Part shown: positions 24,428 to 34,600 of the stretch, in pieces
Position numbering within the stretch: the first letter of the stretch is position 1
Layout: each line of letters starts with the position of its first letter
From: Algoriphagus pacificus
GTDB lineage: Bacteria; Bacteroidota; Bacteroidia; Cytophagales; Cyclobacteriaceae
DNA length: 64,000 nucleotides
Assembly: GCF_017254845.1 (NCBI RefSeq)
Contig: NZ_JAFKCU010000001.1
Location: 951,048-1,015,047, forward strand
Direction: 5' to 3'
Notes under the pieces: model-generated
What the model saw: only the letters and a program-made list of their open reading frames with translations
The model's database searches: none
Told to the model about the DNA's origin: nothing
Position numbers and translations under genes: made by a program

Positions 24428-25468
24428 TTAGGAAATCACTTCGTAAACGGTGACCGGCTTGGCTTTATTTTTCAAAATCATCTCACCGATTTTCACATGC
24501 TCAAAATCATTGGCTACGTTCTCCTGATACTTTTCCAAGATTAAGATTTGTCCTGGATTGGCTTTGGATTGAAGCCTTGAAGCCACGTTGACCGTGTCAC
24601 CGATGACTGTATAGTCCAGTCTTTTCAATGAAATGGAGCCGATATTTCCAGATACCATTTCTCCTGCATTGATTCCGATAGAAACTTTGGGCTGGAAGCC
24701 AGACTTTTCTGAAAAGACAGGCATTGCATTCATTTTATCTCGGATGGCAATACTCGCTCTCAAAGCTCTTTGTTGGTAATTTTCACCTTTGAATACAGCC
24801 ATGACCGCATCCCCGATGAATTTGTCAATTATACCTTGCTCAGCGATGATTTCTCTGACCATCATATCGAAATAGGCATTTAATTGACCAACAACCACAT
24901 TGGGTTCTTCGGTTTCGGAAATTGCCGTGAATCCACATAAATCAATAAATGCCACGGCTGCTTCCATGGTTTCATTTTCAATCATGCCACTCTCTATTTC
25001 CCTTCCACCCATAAAGTTCAAAACAGTTTCATCCACATACATTTTGAGGATGTTGTTTTCCTTCATGGTCTTCAGAGTCTCCTTAATCTGATTGATATAG
25101 GTGATTGTTTTCTCAATAGTAATCTCCAGATCCTGAAAATCCACAGGTTTGGTGATGAAATCAAATGCGCCCAGATTCATAGCTGTACGGATATTTTCCA
25201 TGTCTCCGTAGGCAGAAATGATCACAGTCTTCATCAAGGAGTTTTGTTCTTTTACCTTGGATAAAAGTGTCAAACCATCCATTTCAGGCATGTTGATATC
25301 ACTAAGAATCATATCGATGTTCTTAGATTCTTCCATCACCTCCAATGCTTTTTTTCCATTGAGGGCAAAGTGGAATTCGTATTCTTCTGCTCGAATCTTC
25401 TTTCTAAACTTTTGTCTGATAAGAACCTCTAGATCAGCCTCATCATCTACAACCAATATTCTGATCAT
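24428..25468 (-). CDS. Response regulator with class III adenylate/guanylate cyclase output
   Basis: A 346-residue cytosolic protein. Residues 1-125 are a receiver domain with acidic pocket Asp8-Asp9, phospho-acceptor Asp57 (LSDINMPEMDG) and Lys107 (TKPVD). Residues about 170-346 are a class III nucleotide cyclase: metal Asp176 (FIDLCGFT) and Asp220 (FIGDAVMAVF), Lys216 and Asp285/Thr287 (LDYTVIGDTVN) where adenine-specifying residues sit, and transition-state Asn294 and Arg298 (NVASRLQ). It therefore probably makes cAMP in response to phosphorylation. It overlaps the upstream single-domain receiver by four bases and belongs to the operon led by the propeller kinase at 25935-29663. It is one of only two receiver proteins near eight kinases. 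Confidence 0.93.
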   Translation of the reverse strand: MIRILVVDDEADLEVLIRQKFRKKIRAEEYEFHFALNGKKALEVMEESKNIDMILSDINMPEMDGLTLLSKVKEQNSLMKTVIISAYGDMENIRTAMNLGAFDFITKPVDFQDLEITIEKTITYINQIKETLKTMKENNILKMYVDETVLNFMGGREIESGMIENETMEAAVAFIDLCGFTAISETEEPNVVVGQLNAYFDMMVREIIAEQGIIDKFIGDAVMAVFKGENYQQRALRASIAIRDKMNAMPVFSEKSGFQPKVSIGINAGEMVSGNIGSISLKRLDYTVIGDTVNVASRLQSKANPGQILILEKYQENVANDFEHVKIGEMILKNKAKPVTVYEVIS

Positions 25469-25860
25469 GGCTTATTCGATTTATGTTTATTCATCAACGC
25501 AGCAATTTCATTTTTCAGGTACTCAAAATCGATGGGTTTGGTGAAAAACTCTTTCGCTCCTGAATCTATCGCTTTTTCGTAATTTTCGCTATCACCATAG
25601 GCGGAAATCATACTTACATTTATCTGAGGGAACCTTTCTTTGATTCTTTTGAGAAGTTCCAAACCCGTCATTCCGGGCATATTGATATCAGAAAATACAT
25701 AGACAACCTGTGGAGGATTGTCCTGTCCCAAAAAATCAAGTGCTTCCTGACCCGAAAAAGCAAAATTTAAGGTCATAGCCCCGCTTCTGATTTCTTTTCT
25801 GAATTTTTGACGAAAAAGTATTTCTACATCCGTTTCATCATCTACAATTAAAATATTCAT
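25465..25860 (-). CDS. Single-domain response regulator (receiver only)
   Basis: A 131-residue CheY-like receiver with acidic residues Asp7-Asp8, phospho-acceptor Asp58 (FSDINMPGMTG), the Ser/Thr switch region MISAYGD and Lys108 (TKPIDF). There is no output domain. It is close in sequence to the receiver half of the downstream cyclase (shared RQKFRK, ISAYGD and K-P-[IV]-D-F), so the two arose by duplication. It starts 74 bases after the propeller kinase stop and overlaps the cyclase gene by four bases. It may act as a phosphate sink or relay, or by protein binding, between the kinases and the cyclase. Confidence 0.92.
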   Translation of the reverse strand: MNILIVDDETDVEILFRQKFRKEIRSGAMTLNFAFSGQEALDFLGQDNPPQVVYVFSDINMPGMTGLELLKRIKERFPQINVSMISAYGDSENYEKAIDSGAKEFFTKPIDFEYLKNEIAALMNKHKSNKP

Positions 25861-25934
25861 TTCTATTTAATTAAGTTAAAATAATGATGATTGAGGTACT
25901 TTAATAATTTATTCTCTGGTATTTATCAATCTAT

Positions 25935-28900
25935 TCAATTTTCATCTTTGCTTGATTCCTCAAAAGGGATGTAAATCGTGAAAGCTGTTCCATGATTTTC
26001 CCCTGTTTCACTTTTTACCCGTAAATCACCTCCATGAGATTTGACAATGTCATAGCTCAAAGAAAGTCCGAGTCCAGTGCCTTTTCCAGTCGGTTTAGTG
26101 GTAAAGAATGGTTGATAAATCTTATGTATGATTTCCTTCGGAATTCCCGCCCCGTTGTCTTCGACGGTGATTTCAAAACCACCCAAAACTTTCTTGGTAG
26201 AGATTTTAACAGTCGGCATATAGCTCTCATCGTTAAGCTCTTTTGCTTTCTCATTGACTGAATAGAATCCGTTATTGACCATATTTAGAAGCACTCTTCC
26301 AATATCCTGTTGAATCACCTCAACTGTGCCAATACTAGTGTCAAAGTCAGTTTTAAAATCTGAATTGAAAGTTTTGTCTTTTGCCTTGATACCATGGTAG
26401 CTCAGGCGAAGGCATTCATCTGCCAAAGCATTGATGTCTGTTGGTTCTTTTTTACCCGTACCAACTCTACTGTGCTGAAGCATGGCTTTAACAATCGCAT
26501 CTGCGCGTTTTCCATGCAGATTGATCCTTCCAAGATTGTCTTTGATATCTTCAGCAATGGCTTTAGTTTCTTCCAGATCTCCATTTTCCAATTCTTCCAA
26601 CATTTCCTCCATCAACTCATTGCTGACATCAGAGAAATTGTTTACAAAATTCAAAGGATTCTGGATTTCATGTGCAATACCAGCTGTCAGCTCACCAAGG
26701 GAAGCCATTTTTTCTGCCTGGATCAACTGAGACTGTGTTTCTTTTAAATGCTCATGAGAAGCTTCCAACTTAGCATAGGCTTTTTCGATTTCCCGGGCAT
26801 GGGCAAGTTCGCGTTCTTCTGCTTTTTTCTTTTCAGCTTTGAGGACCTGATTTTTTTGGTATTTGGAAATCGGGTAAATCAACGATAAGAACACCATTCC
26901 ATAAATGACATATGCCCACCAGCTTCGGTACCAAGGGGGCAATACGGTAAACTTATAGCTCAACGGCTCAGTCCAGGCACCGGCACCTTCCAAAGCTGGC
27001 CCTGTATACCTTGCCATCACTAGGAATGTGTAAGTTCCCTCTTGAATATTACCAAAGGTGGCACTGGATTTTTTGAGGATTGGGCTCCATTCCTGATCGT
27101 AGCCTTCCAACATGTAGCGGTATTCAATCAAATAAGGTTTGGATACCTCATTTGTTGCAAAATCGATGTTTAGATGGTTGTTTTTATAGGGTAATACCAA
27201 ATCGATTGGAATCGGATGAAAAGAGGAAATGCTATCAAATCTGATTTCATCAAATCTCAAGCGCATGGCTTCTCTTTCTTTTTGGCTCAAAGTTCTGCCA
27301 AAGGTGCTTACTTCCTCCGTAATCTGAGGTGCAGTAATTGCCTCGCTTTCCGGATTTGCAGCTGCCTGGGCTAATAAATTCCAGGATAGTGCTTCTTCAT
27401 TGATCCGCACCTGCTTTATTTCAACTGCTGGAAGCTCTTCATTTTTAAGAAGGGAAGAGTAATTAAAGCGCGTCAAAGCAGTTTTATTACTACCTGTCCC
27501 TGCCCAAAGGATTCCCTTGCTGTCCAAAAACATTCCGTTTTGTCCATCAGTAAGATCCTTTACCGGGTAGCCTGTCTGGGAATTGAACAACTCTAGATTT
27601 TTGAGTTCGAGAAATGCTTCTCCTTCTTTAGGGCCATCAAAAAGAGCGATTCCCAAATTTGTTCCTACAGCAATCTTACCCTGTGGCATGGGTACAATTT
27701 GGAGGATCACATCGTTGGGTAAGCCTTCGGCCGAAGTGAATGTTTGGAATAGATTTTCTGAAAAATCAAAAGCAGGATCAAAGAGTTTGGACACACGATC
27801 AGCACTTAGGAAATTCAATCCATGCTCTGTTCCAATCCAGATATTTCCTTGCTTATCCTGTACCAATCGGATGACGCTGTTATCTACCAAGCCTTGGTTA
27901 ACTGTGATATTGGTAAGAGAATTTCCGTCTAAAACGGAGATCCCACCATCTGCAGCTCCAAACCAAATTCTTCCGGCTTGATCCTCCAGCATACTGAGGA
28001 CAACATAACCAGCTAGACCTTGATCTGAAGTAAAATTGGTAAAGGAAGTTCCATCAAATTTGCTGACTCCACCTCCATCAGTTCCCGCCCAGAGGTTGCC
28101 TTTGGAATCTTCCAAAATACTGTAAACTTCTATCGCGGTAAGTCCTTGGTCAGTGGAATAATTAGTAAAACTATTACCGTCGAAAAGACTTAATCCTCCA
28201 TCTCCACCGATCCAGATTTGACCGGATTTGTTCTCCAAAATACTATAGACAATGTCAGAGGCTAAACCTTGGGTGGCGGAATAATTGGTGAAGCTTTTAC
28301 CATCAAACTTACTGATACCACCACTGGCTGTTCCAAACCAAAGATTTCTATTTTGATCTTCTGTGATACTCAAGACTATATTTGCGGCCAGTCCCTGAGT
28401 AGTAGTATAAGTGGTAAATCCCTTGCCGTCGTAGCGACTGATTCCTCCTCCGTCTGTTCCAAACCAAAGTTTCCCTGCCCGATCTTCCGTAATGCTAATC
28501 ACATTGTTTCCAGCCAATCCCTGTCTGTTAGTGTAGCTAGTAAATGTACTTCCATCGAATCGGCTGATTCCCCCTCCGGTAGTTGCAAACCACATGTTCC
28601 CCTCTTTGTCTTCAGCAATGTTTCGTACCAAATTGCTAGCTAGTCCATCTTCAATGGTGTAATTGGTAAATGTCCTGCCGTTAAAGCTACTTACACCATC
28701 CCCAACAGTACCAAACCAAAGCAAATCTTTGCTGTCTTTGTAAATGATTCTTACTCGGTCACCAGGAAGACCATCTTCTGTATTGAGGGTGGTGAATTTG
28801 CTTCCGTCGTATCGGCTGACACCATTTCCATAAGTGCCAAACCAAAGATTACCTTCTTTGTCTTCTTCGATACTGATAATTAAATCTCCTGCCAGACCAT

Positions 28901-29663
28901 CGGCTGAGGTATAGGTTGTAAAAGTTTTTCCATCATACTTACTGACACCTGCTCCATTGGTTCCAAACCAGATATTGCCTTGGGAATCCTCTTTAATGAT
29001 AAAAATGATGTCATCAGGAAGGCCATTGCTCGTGTTGTAATTTGTAAAGCTTTTTCCATCAAATTTACTTGCCCCACCACCTACGGTACCAAACCAGAGG
29101 TTGCCATTTCTATCCTCAATAATGGATCGGAGGTTATTTGCTGCCAAACCCTGAGCCGTGGAGTAATTGGTAAATCCGGTACCATCATAGTGACTCACGC
29201 CACCCCCTGAAGTACCAAACCATAAATGCCCTCTGCTATCCATAAAAGAGCAGCTGATAGCGTCAATTGCGAGCCCATTATCAGAAGTATAAGTTGTGAA
29301 TTGGGCAATCCCGCCTTCACCTAGGATAAATGAGTTTTGATTTTCTCCTTCAACGATATTCCCTTCTTCATCTCTAAGGACCAAAAGCGGAGAGTATACC
29401 GGAGGCTCCAATGGAATTCTTTCAGCTGCACTATAATAGCTCGAGGAATTTTCTCTTTGGGATGGGAAACTAACACGTTGTGGAGGAACAACTTCAGCTA
29501 AGTTGATCATTTCTGGAGCAAGAGAATCGGGGAGCTGAGAAAGGTTGGTTATTTCCGGCTTTGATATAGCAATCTGGATCTCAGAAGCAGGTTTAATGGT
29601 GCTTTCTGAGCAAGAAGCCAGTGTAATTATTAAAAATATAAAAGCGAAAAAATTTACTTTCAT
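25935..29663 (-). CDS. Propeller sensor histidine kinase (two Reg_prop propellers, Y_Y_Y, HisKA/HATPase)
   Basis: A 1242-residue kinase from the ATG at 29663, which opens a lipoprotein-like signal (MKVNFFAFIFLIITLASC); an ATG at 29696 adds 11 residues before it and is less likely. A large periplasmic part contains 14 Reg_prop blades, about 43 residues each (NLWFGT.GGG.SkfDGksFTnY), equal to two seven-bladed propellers. A Y_Y_Y domain (YRYMLEGYDQEWSP) and a membrane helix (WWAYVIYGMVFLSLIYPISK) follow, then a coiled coil and the kinase. The kinase has the phospho-acceptor His in [21 protein letters not shown] box VLLNMVNNGFYSV, G1 VEDNGAGIP and G2 [12 protein letters not shown]. No receiver is fused, unlike SusR-type hybrid regulators. 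It leads an operon with the receiver at 25465 and the receiver-cyclase at 24428, so it is the best candidate to drive cAMP synthesis. Confidence 0.93.
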   Translation of the reverse strand: MKVNFFAFIFLIITLASCSESTIKPASEIQIAISKPEITNLSQLPDSLAPEMINLAEVVPPQRVSFPSQRENSSSYYSAAERIPLEPPVYSPLLVLRDEEGNIVEGENQNSFILGEGGIAQFTTYTSDNGLAIDAISCSFMDSRGHLWFGTSGGGVSHYDGTGFTNYSTAQGLAANNLRSIIEDRNGNLWFGTVGGGASKFDGKSFTNYNTSNGLPDDIIFIIKEDSQGNIWFGTNGAGVSKYDGKTFTTYTSADGLAGDLIISIEEDKEGNLWFGTYGNGVSRYDGSKFTTLNTEDGLPGDRVRIIYKDSKDLLWFGTVGDGVSSFNGRTFTNYTIEDGLASNLVRNIAEDKEGNMWFATTGGGISRFDGSTFTSYTNRQGLAGNNVISITEDRAGKLWFGTDGGGISRYDGKGFTTYTTTQGLAANIVLSITEDQNRNLWFGTASGGISKFDGKSFTNYSATQGLASDIVYSILENKSGQIWIGGDGGLSLFDGNSFTNYSTDQGLTAIEVYSILEDSKGNLWAGTDGGGVSKFDGTSFTNFTSDQGLAGYVVLSMLEDQAGRIWFGAADGGISVLDGNSLTNITVNQGLVDNSVIRLVQDKQGNIWIGTEHGLNFLSADRVSKLFDPAFDFSENLFQTFTSAEGLPNDVILQIVPMPQGKIAVGTNLGIALFDGPKEGEAFLELKNLELFNSQTGYPVKDLTDGQNGMFLDSKGILWAGTGSNKTALTRFNYSSLLKNEELPAVEIKQVRINEEALSWNLLAQAAANPESEAITAPQITEEVSTFGRTLSQKEREAMRLRFDEIRFDSISSFHPIPIDLVLPYKNNHLNIDFATNEVSKPYLIEYRYMLEGYDQEWSPILKKSSATFGNIQEGTYTFLVMARYTGPALEGAGAWTEPLSYKFTVLPPWYRSWWAYVIYGMVFLSLIYPISKYQKNQVLKAEKKKAEERELAHAREIEKAYAKLEASHEHLKETQSQLIQAEKMASLGELTAGIAHEIQNPLNFVNNFSDVSNELMEEMLEELENGDLEETKAIAEDIKDNLGRINLHGKRADAIVKAMLQHSRVGTGKKEPTDINALADECLRLSYHGIKAKDKTFNSDFKTDFDTSIGTVEVIQQDIGRVLLNMVNNGFYSVNEKAKELNDESYMPTVKISTKKVLGGFEITVEDNGAGIPKEIIHKIYQPFFTTKPTGKGTGLGLSLSYDIVKSHGGDLRVKSETGENHGTAFTIYIPFEESSKDEN
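27800..29303. repeat. Tandem 129-base coding repeats (Reg_prop blades)
   Basis: About 12 consecutive units of about 43 codons inside the propeller kinase, each encoding the WFGT...G.S.FDG..FTNY...GL pattern. Two more degenerate blades follow. The spacing is very regular. Confidence 0.8.
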
Positions 29664-29696
29664 CTTGATATTTAAATGGGCTAGGCAAAGCTTCAA

Positions 29697-30115
29697 TCAC
29701 TTTGGTACTAGCTAATTTTTTTATGTTTCATCCAAAAGGAATGTCTGCAAAACTCCTAAGAATACTCAGGAAGTAGTGATGGTCAGGTTAATGCCAGAGC
29801 TTTGAACAATTTTTTCTCGATTTAAAAATTTGGATTATTCTAAGCTTTTAGAGTTCGTTTTGGGCTTTCTGGAGGAATTAATGTTAGTTCATTCACTCCT
29901 TTTAGATATTCTTTTTATTAAATAATCACTTATTCCTGTTTGGTTTTTTAATCTACATCATATTACGCGATTTTCCATGGCTGAGATTGAATAGAATTTT
30001 AACTAAAGTATTCAAAATCAAGAGATATGAACAAAGTAAAAATAGGTTCAAGGCTCTAAAAATGAATTTCAAACAAAAAATTCCTTTTAAGCATCAAACA
30101 AAATGTCTCTTTAAA
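29697..30115. other. Intergenic region upstream of the propeller kinase operon
   Basis: About 420 bases of A/T-rich DNA between the kinase at 30116 and the propeller kinase start. I see no gene, strong hairpin or repeat copy. It presumably holds the promoter of the propeller kinase, receiver and cyclase operon. Confidence 0.5.
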
Positions 30116-31498
30116 TCATTCCTGAATAGGGAGGAAAATCGAGAAACTGGAACCTTCTCCTGGCTCTGATTCTATCTTAAGTTCACCACCATGCGCATTG
30201 ACAATATCATAGCTCAGACTAAGTCCTAATCCAGTACCAGCTCCAGTTGGTTTGGTCGTAAAGAAGGGTTGGAAAATTTTATCTTTGATATGATCTGGAA
30301 TCCCATGACCATTGTCCTGCACCACAATCAGTGCTTCACTCAATCCTGATTTATTCTGGCTGACCGAGGTAGTAACCGTTACTACAGGCTGAAATGCTTC
30401 TTGCGCTTCTTTAGCTTTTTCTTTGGCCTTTTCATTGACTGCATAAAACGCATTATTGATCAGATTTAATAAGACTCTTCCTATATCCTGCGGAATGACA
30501 GGGATTTTGGGAAGCTCAGGATCCAGATTCAATTTAAAATCCGCATTGAATGATTTGTCTTTGGCTCTCAAACCATGGTAGGAAAGCCTGATATATTCAT
30601 CAGCCAAAGCATTAATGTCTGTCAACACTTTCTCCCCGGAATTGCTTCTACTGTGCTCCAGCATACCTTTTACGATGGCATCAGCACGCTTTCCATGATG
30701 GTTGATTTTCAACAAATTATCCTTTAGGTCTGCAAGAATTTCAGAGACCAGTTTTTCATCTCTTTCATCTCCGGTTTTTGCTCTTTCTTCCTCCACCTCG
30801 TCAATTAATTCCGAACTTACTTCAGAGAAATTATTTACAAAATTCAGAGGGTTTTGGATCTCGTGTGCGATTCCCGCTGTCAATTCTCCAAGCGAGGCCA
30901 TTTTCTCTGCATGAATCAATTGGGATTGAGTAGATTTTAATTCGTTCAGGGTTTTGAGCAATTCCTCTTTTTGGGCAGTAATTTCTGCAGTCCTTTCCGC
31001 TACTTGAATTTCCAGAGCGTCTTTAAGTTTCTCAGATTGTTTGAATTGTAATTCCTGTTGGGCGGCTTTTATCCGCTCCATTTCCAGTGCTTTCCTTTGT
31101 TTTCTATTGATAAAATACTGGGCAAAAAGCCAGATCCAGGCAAATAAAGCTGCTGTATCGAACCAAGTTTCATAAGAATTATAAAATTCGGTGCTGATCA
31201 GCTTGGTGACATCCTGTACAAAATACACCACGACAATAGGCAAGAAGGCATTGACATATACCTTGATTGGGCTAAACTCCTGTCTGTTAAAAGCTGCATA
31301 GACAATTGCGAAATTGACTACATGTGCAAACCAACGCAAGAAAACATCAGGTGCATCTAAGGTTAGCTCTATGATAAAAAGGATCAATGCCGCAATGAAA
31401 CCTTTGAAAAAAAGGTCTACCCATTGAGGGTAAAGATTTTTTGTTTGCTCATGTTTTTGAAGGTACCGAAAAGCAAATACCAGAAGTAGAAAATCCAT
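30116..31498 (-). CDS. Membrane sensor histidine kinase with multi-spanning N-terminus
   Basis: A 460-residue kinase. Residues 1-140 hold about four hydrophobic helices (FFKGFIAALILFIIELTL, FAHVVNFAIVYAAF, FLPIVVVYFVQDV, ALFAWIWLFAQYFI) with almost no extracytoplasmic domain, so it may sense within the membrane or the cytoplasm. A long coiled coil (about 140-215) leads to the kinase core: [38 protein letters not shown] box VLLNLINNAFYAV, G1 VQDNGHGIP and G2 [12 protein letters not shown]. All catalytic boxes are intact and no receiver is fused. It lies 161 bases from the giant kinase upstream and 420 bases from the propeller kinase downstream, all on one strand. The partner regulator is not obvious. 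Confidence 0.9.
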   Translation of the reverse strand: MDFLLLVFAFRYLQKHEQTKNLYPQWVDLFFKGFIAALILFIIELTLDAPDVFLRWFAHVVNFAIVYAAFNRQEFSPIKVYVNAFLPIVVVYFVQDVTKLISTEFYNSYETWFDTAALFAWIWLFAQYFINRKQRKALEMERIKAAQQELQFKQSEKLKDALEIQVAERTAEITAQKEELLKTLNELKSTQSQLIHAEKMASLGELTAGIAHEIQNPLNFVNNFSEVSSELIDEVEEERAKTGDERDEKLVSEILADLKDNLLKINHHGKRADAIVKGMLEHSRSNSGEKVLTDINALADEYIRLSYHGLRAKDKSFNADFKLNLDPELPKIPVIPQDIGRVLLNLINNAFYAVNEKAKEKAKEAQEAFQPVVTVTTSVSQNKSGLSEALIVVQDNGHGIPDHIKDKIFQPFFTTKPTGAGTGLGLSLSYDIVNAHGGELKIESEPGEGSSFSIFLPIQE

Positions 31499-31659
31499 TG
31501 TCGAATAGACCTAATGTTAAAAGTGATGAGATCCTAATAGGCAAAATAACAATAATTTCTGTTCTCTCTGTCACAGGATGGTTTTCATTTCCTATAATCA
31601 AATTTCCCAAATTCAATTTTGAAATGAAGAGATCTGGTTTTAGTCAAGAAAGTCATCAC

Positions 31660-34600
31660 TTATTTTGGGTCTAGTGGTAAAGTGATGATCATCTCAGTCC
31701 CAGTACCCACAGAGCTATTTACTTTCAATTCTCCCCCATGGGCTTTGATGATGTCATGGGTAATAGAGAGCCCTAAACCAGTGCCTTCGGTTCCTTTTTT
31801 GGTGGTGAAAAATGGCTGCAGGATCTTTCCGAGAATTTCTTCAGGTATCCCTGGTCCATTATCTTCAATACTTAAAGCTACTTTGTCTTTTAGCTTGGAA
31901 GTTTTCACGGTAAGTTTTGGAGTGTATCTACCCGATTCTGAGGACTTTAATTTTTCCCGCATCGCATCAAAAGCATTGTTGGATAGATTTAAAATCACTC
32001 TGGAAAAATCCTCGCTGATTAATGAGATTTCACCAACTTCGGGACCCAATTGAAATTCTATTTCCACATTTATTGGAGATTTTCCTGCCCGCATGCCATG
32101 GAAGGAAAGGTTCACAAATTCCTTCACTAGTGGATTGAAGGCCTTTTCTTCTCGATTATTACCAGATGCCCTGCTGTGTTGTAGCATGGATTTTACGATG
32201 CCGTCAGCTCGGGTTCCATGCTCGTGAACTTTTGCCAGATTGCTTTTTACATCTTCTAGGATAGCAATGATCTCTTCTTTGGTATCGGAGGATTCCAGAT
32301 TTTCTAATTCTTCAAAAACCTCTTCGATTAGTTCTCTGCTGAGGTCGGAGAAGTTATTGACAAAGTTCAGTGGGTTTTTGATCTCATGAGCGATCCCGGC
32401 AGTCAGTTGCCCAAGGCTTGCTAATTTCTCTTGCTGTACAAGTTGCTCCTGAGCGGCTTTCAATTCTGTAAGCGCTTTTTCAGCACGGGCTTTCGCTTTT
32501 TTAAGTCGCTTTAAATCTTCTTTTGCTTGCGAGAGATCTTTAAATCTTGAATAGGCTAAAGAAAAAACCAATGCTGCCCGATGTAAAAGATCCCAACTTT
32601 CGCTGGAAATTTCTCCTGGTGTAGCTGCTCCAATTGCTCCATTCGAAAATTTAGTCAAATGATACGTGCGTTCCGGGATTTTAGTACCGTAATAGCCATC
32701 AAGTTTCGGAGATTGGTTTGCACAGTAATTGATCCATTCAACTCGGTTTTCTCCCTTCATTAGAATGGAAGTTTTGGTCTGATCACTAGTATAAAAATCC
32801 AGCATTTGTCTCCCCACCCAAGTTTCATTGTAATTGAGGTTAAAATGATCAGCCAAATAGGTTTTTTTGCCATCTCGAATGTCTTTGATCGAATACCAGC
32901 ATTCTGCTTCTCCGGCGGATTTGTTGATATAGATGGAGCTGGTTTCCAACTCTTCTACACCCAATAAACCCATTTCCTCTCGCATTACCTGAGCTACTTC
33001 TATGAGCTCTTCCGGTTCCTGCATGGCCATAGCTCGAGCCCTGACCCGTTCAAGTGCAAGTTCAATTTTTGCTTTTCTAGTCTGCTTTTCAGAGGTAAGT
33101 AAATCTTCAAAACGTCTATATGCCAAGTCAAACACACTGGCAAATCGGACCAAAGTAGCCAAAGATTCTTCAGGGGGATTTGGAACCTGACCTGGCAAAC
33201 TGAATCCAATTTCACCATGAGTAGTTCGTGCTATCACAAAGGTCAGACCCCCAATTGACAAAATATCTTCTTCCGAAGGAGCGTGGGGATCCGCCAAATG
33301 ATACTTGCCATAGGTGTTCATTTTATCGATATAATCCCAGGCCTCAGGCCCATTCAAATCCAAAGCAATGATGGGAGAGTCACTCTTTTCCCAGGCAGCT
33401 AGTCGGGGGATTTCATCATGTACAAACTTGGGTACCGAGATGATCATCCCCACTCTATCACCCTCTTCTGAAGTCATTGACATTTCATAGCTTTCAGGGG
33501 TCCATTTCATATGCCAAAAATAGTCTGCTTCATGTCCAAGAAGAACGAATTCCTTTCGCATGGATACTACTATATCAAAGAGTTCATCCGAATGGCTCAT
33601 GGCAGTCACCTGTGCCCGAATGCGTTGGAGAGATAATTCCAATTTAGCTTCCTTGGCCTGAGCTTCAGCTTTGCTTAGGTCAAGGAATCGTGTGTAGGTC
33701 AGGTCAAAAACCTGGGCAAAGCGCTTAAAAATTTCCTCTTCCTCGCAAGGGACTTCCTTGATTATCACCAGGTACCCAGTCTTGAAATATGCCGCATGTA
33801 GGCGTTGCCATTTTGGACGTGGAATGCCTGATGCTTCCATTTCCTCAAATATTTGTGCTGCAATTGGGATTTTCATGAGCCAATCATAGTGCTCCTGAAG
33901 CTTCTTGTTTTCTAGGGTGACAGTTCTATAAGCTTCCCCCTTTTCCCAACCTTCATAGAGATTTTCATGGGCAAAGTCTCCCACATTCGGTAGAGAAAAT
34001 GGTTGAATCAATCCATTATCTAAACTCAACCACCACTCATCTTCTTGCCTGTTTTTTTCACATAGTACAAATCCGCAAGTCCAAAGATTATCGACCAGTG
34101 CGTTCAGCTCTCTAAATAAAACTGTAGCTACTTCACCCAACTCTTCGGCTTTTTGCATTCCCATGGTTCGCGAACGTACTCGCTCTAAAGCTGCTTCGAT
34201 GCGAGCTTCCTTCGCCTGTTCTTCTGCTTTTAGAAGGTCTATAAAGCGGGTGTAGGTCTGATCGAAAACTTTTGCGAAGCGCATAAATATATCATGAGCT
34301 TGGACATAGGGTTCAAGCGTAATGAAAAGTAGATTACCATGAGAAAAATTAAATACATGGTGAATTTGTCTTTCTGGCATTGGGTTTCCGGCAGCAATTG
34401 ATATTTCAAAGGCCTTGTCTAAGAGAGGAAAGGATCTTAAATAATTGAAATAGGATTGCATCTCCTCACCCTTGAAATCTTTTAGAACAAAGCTTTTTTT
34501 ATTTTTCCAATGCTTGTATTGTTCCTGATGCCATTCATTTTCTGAAATAGGCATTCTAAAAGGAGGGTTCATAGAGCCATCTGCATTGCACATCCACGAA

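Noticed and set aside
27800-29303. Regular 129-base repeats as a possible CRISPR-like or other DNA array
   Set aside because: The repeats are in frame and encode Reg_prop blades; units differ throughout and have no spacer structure.
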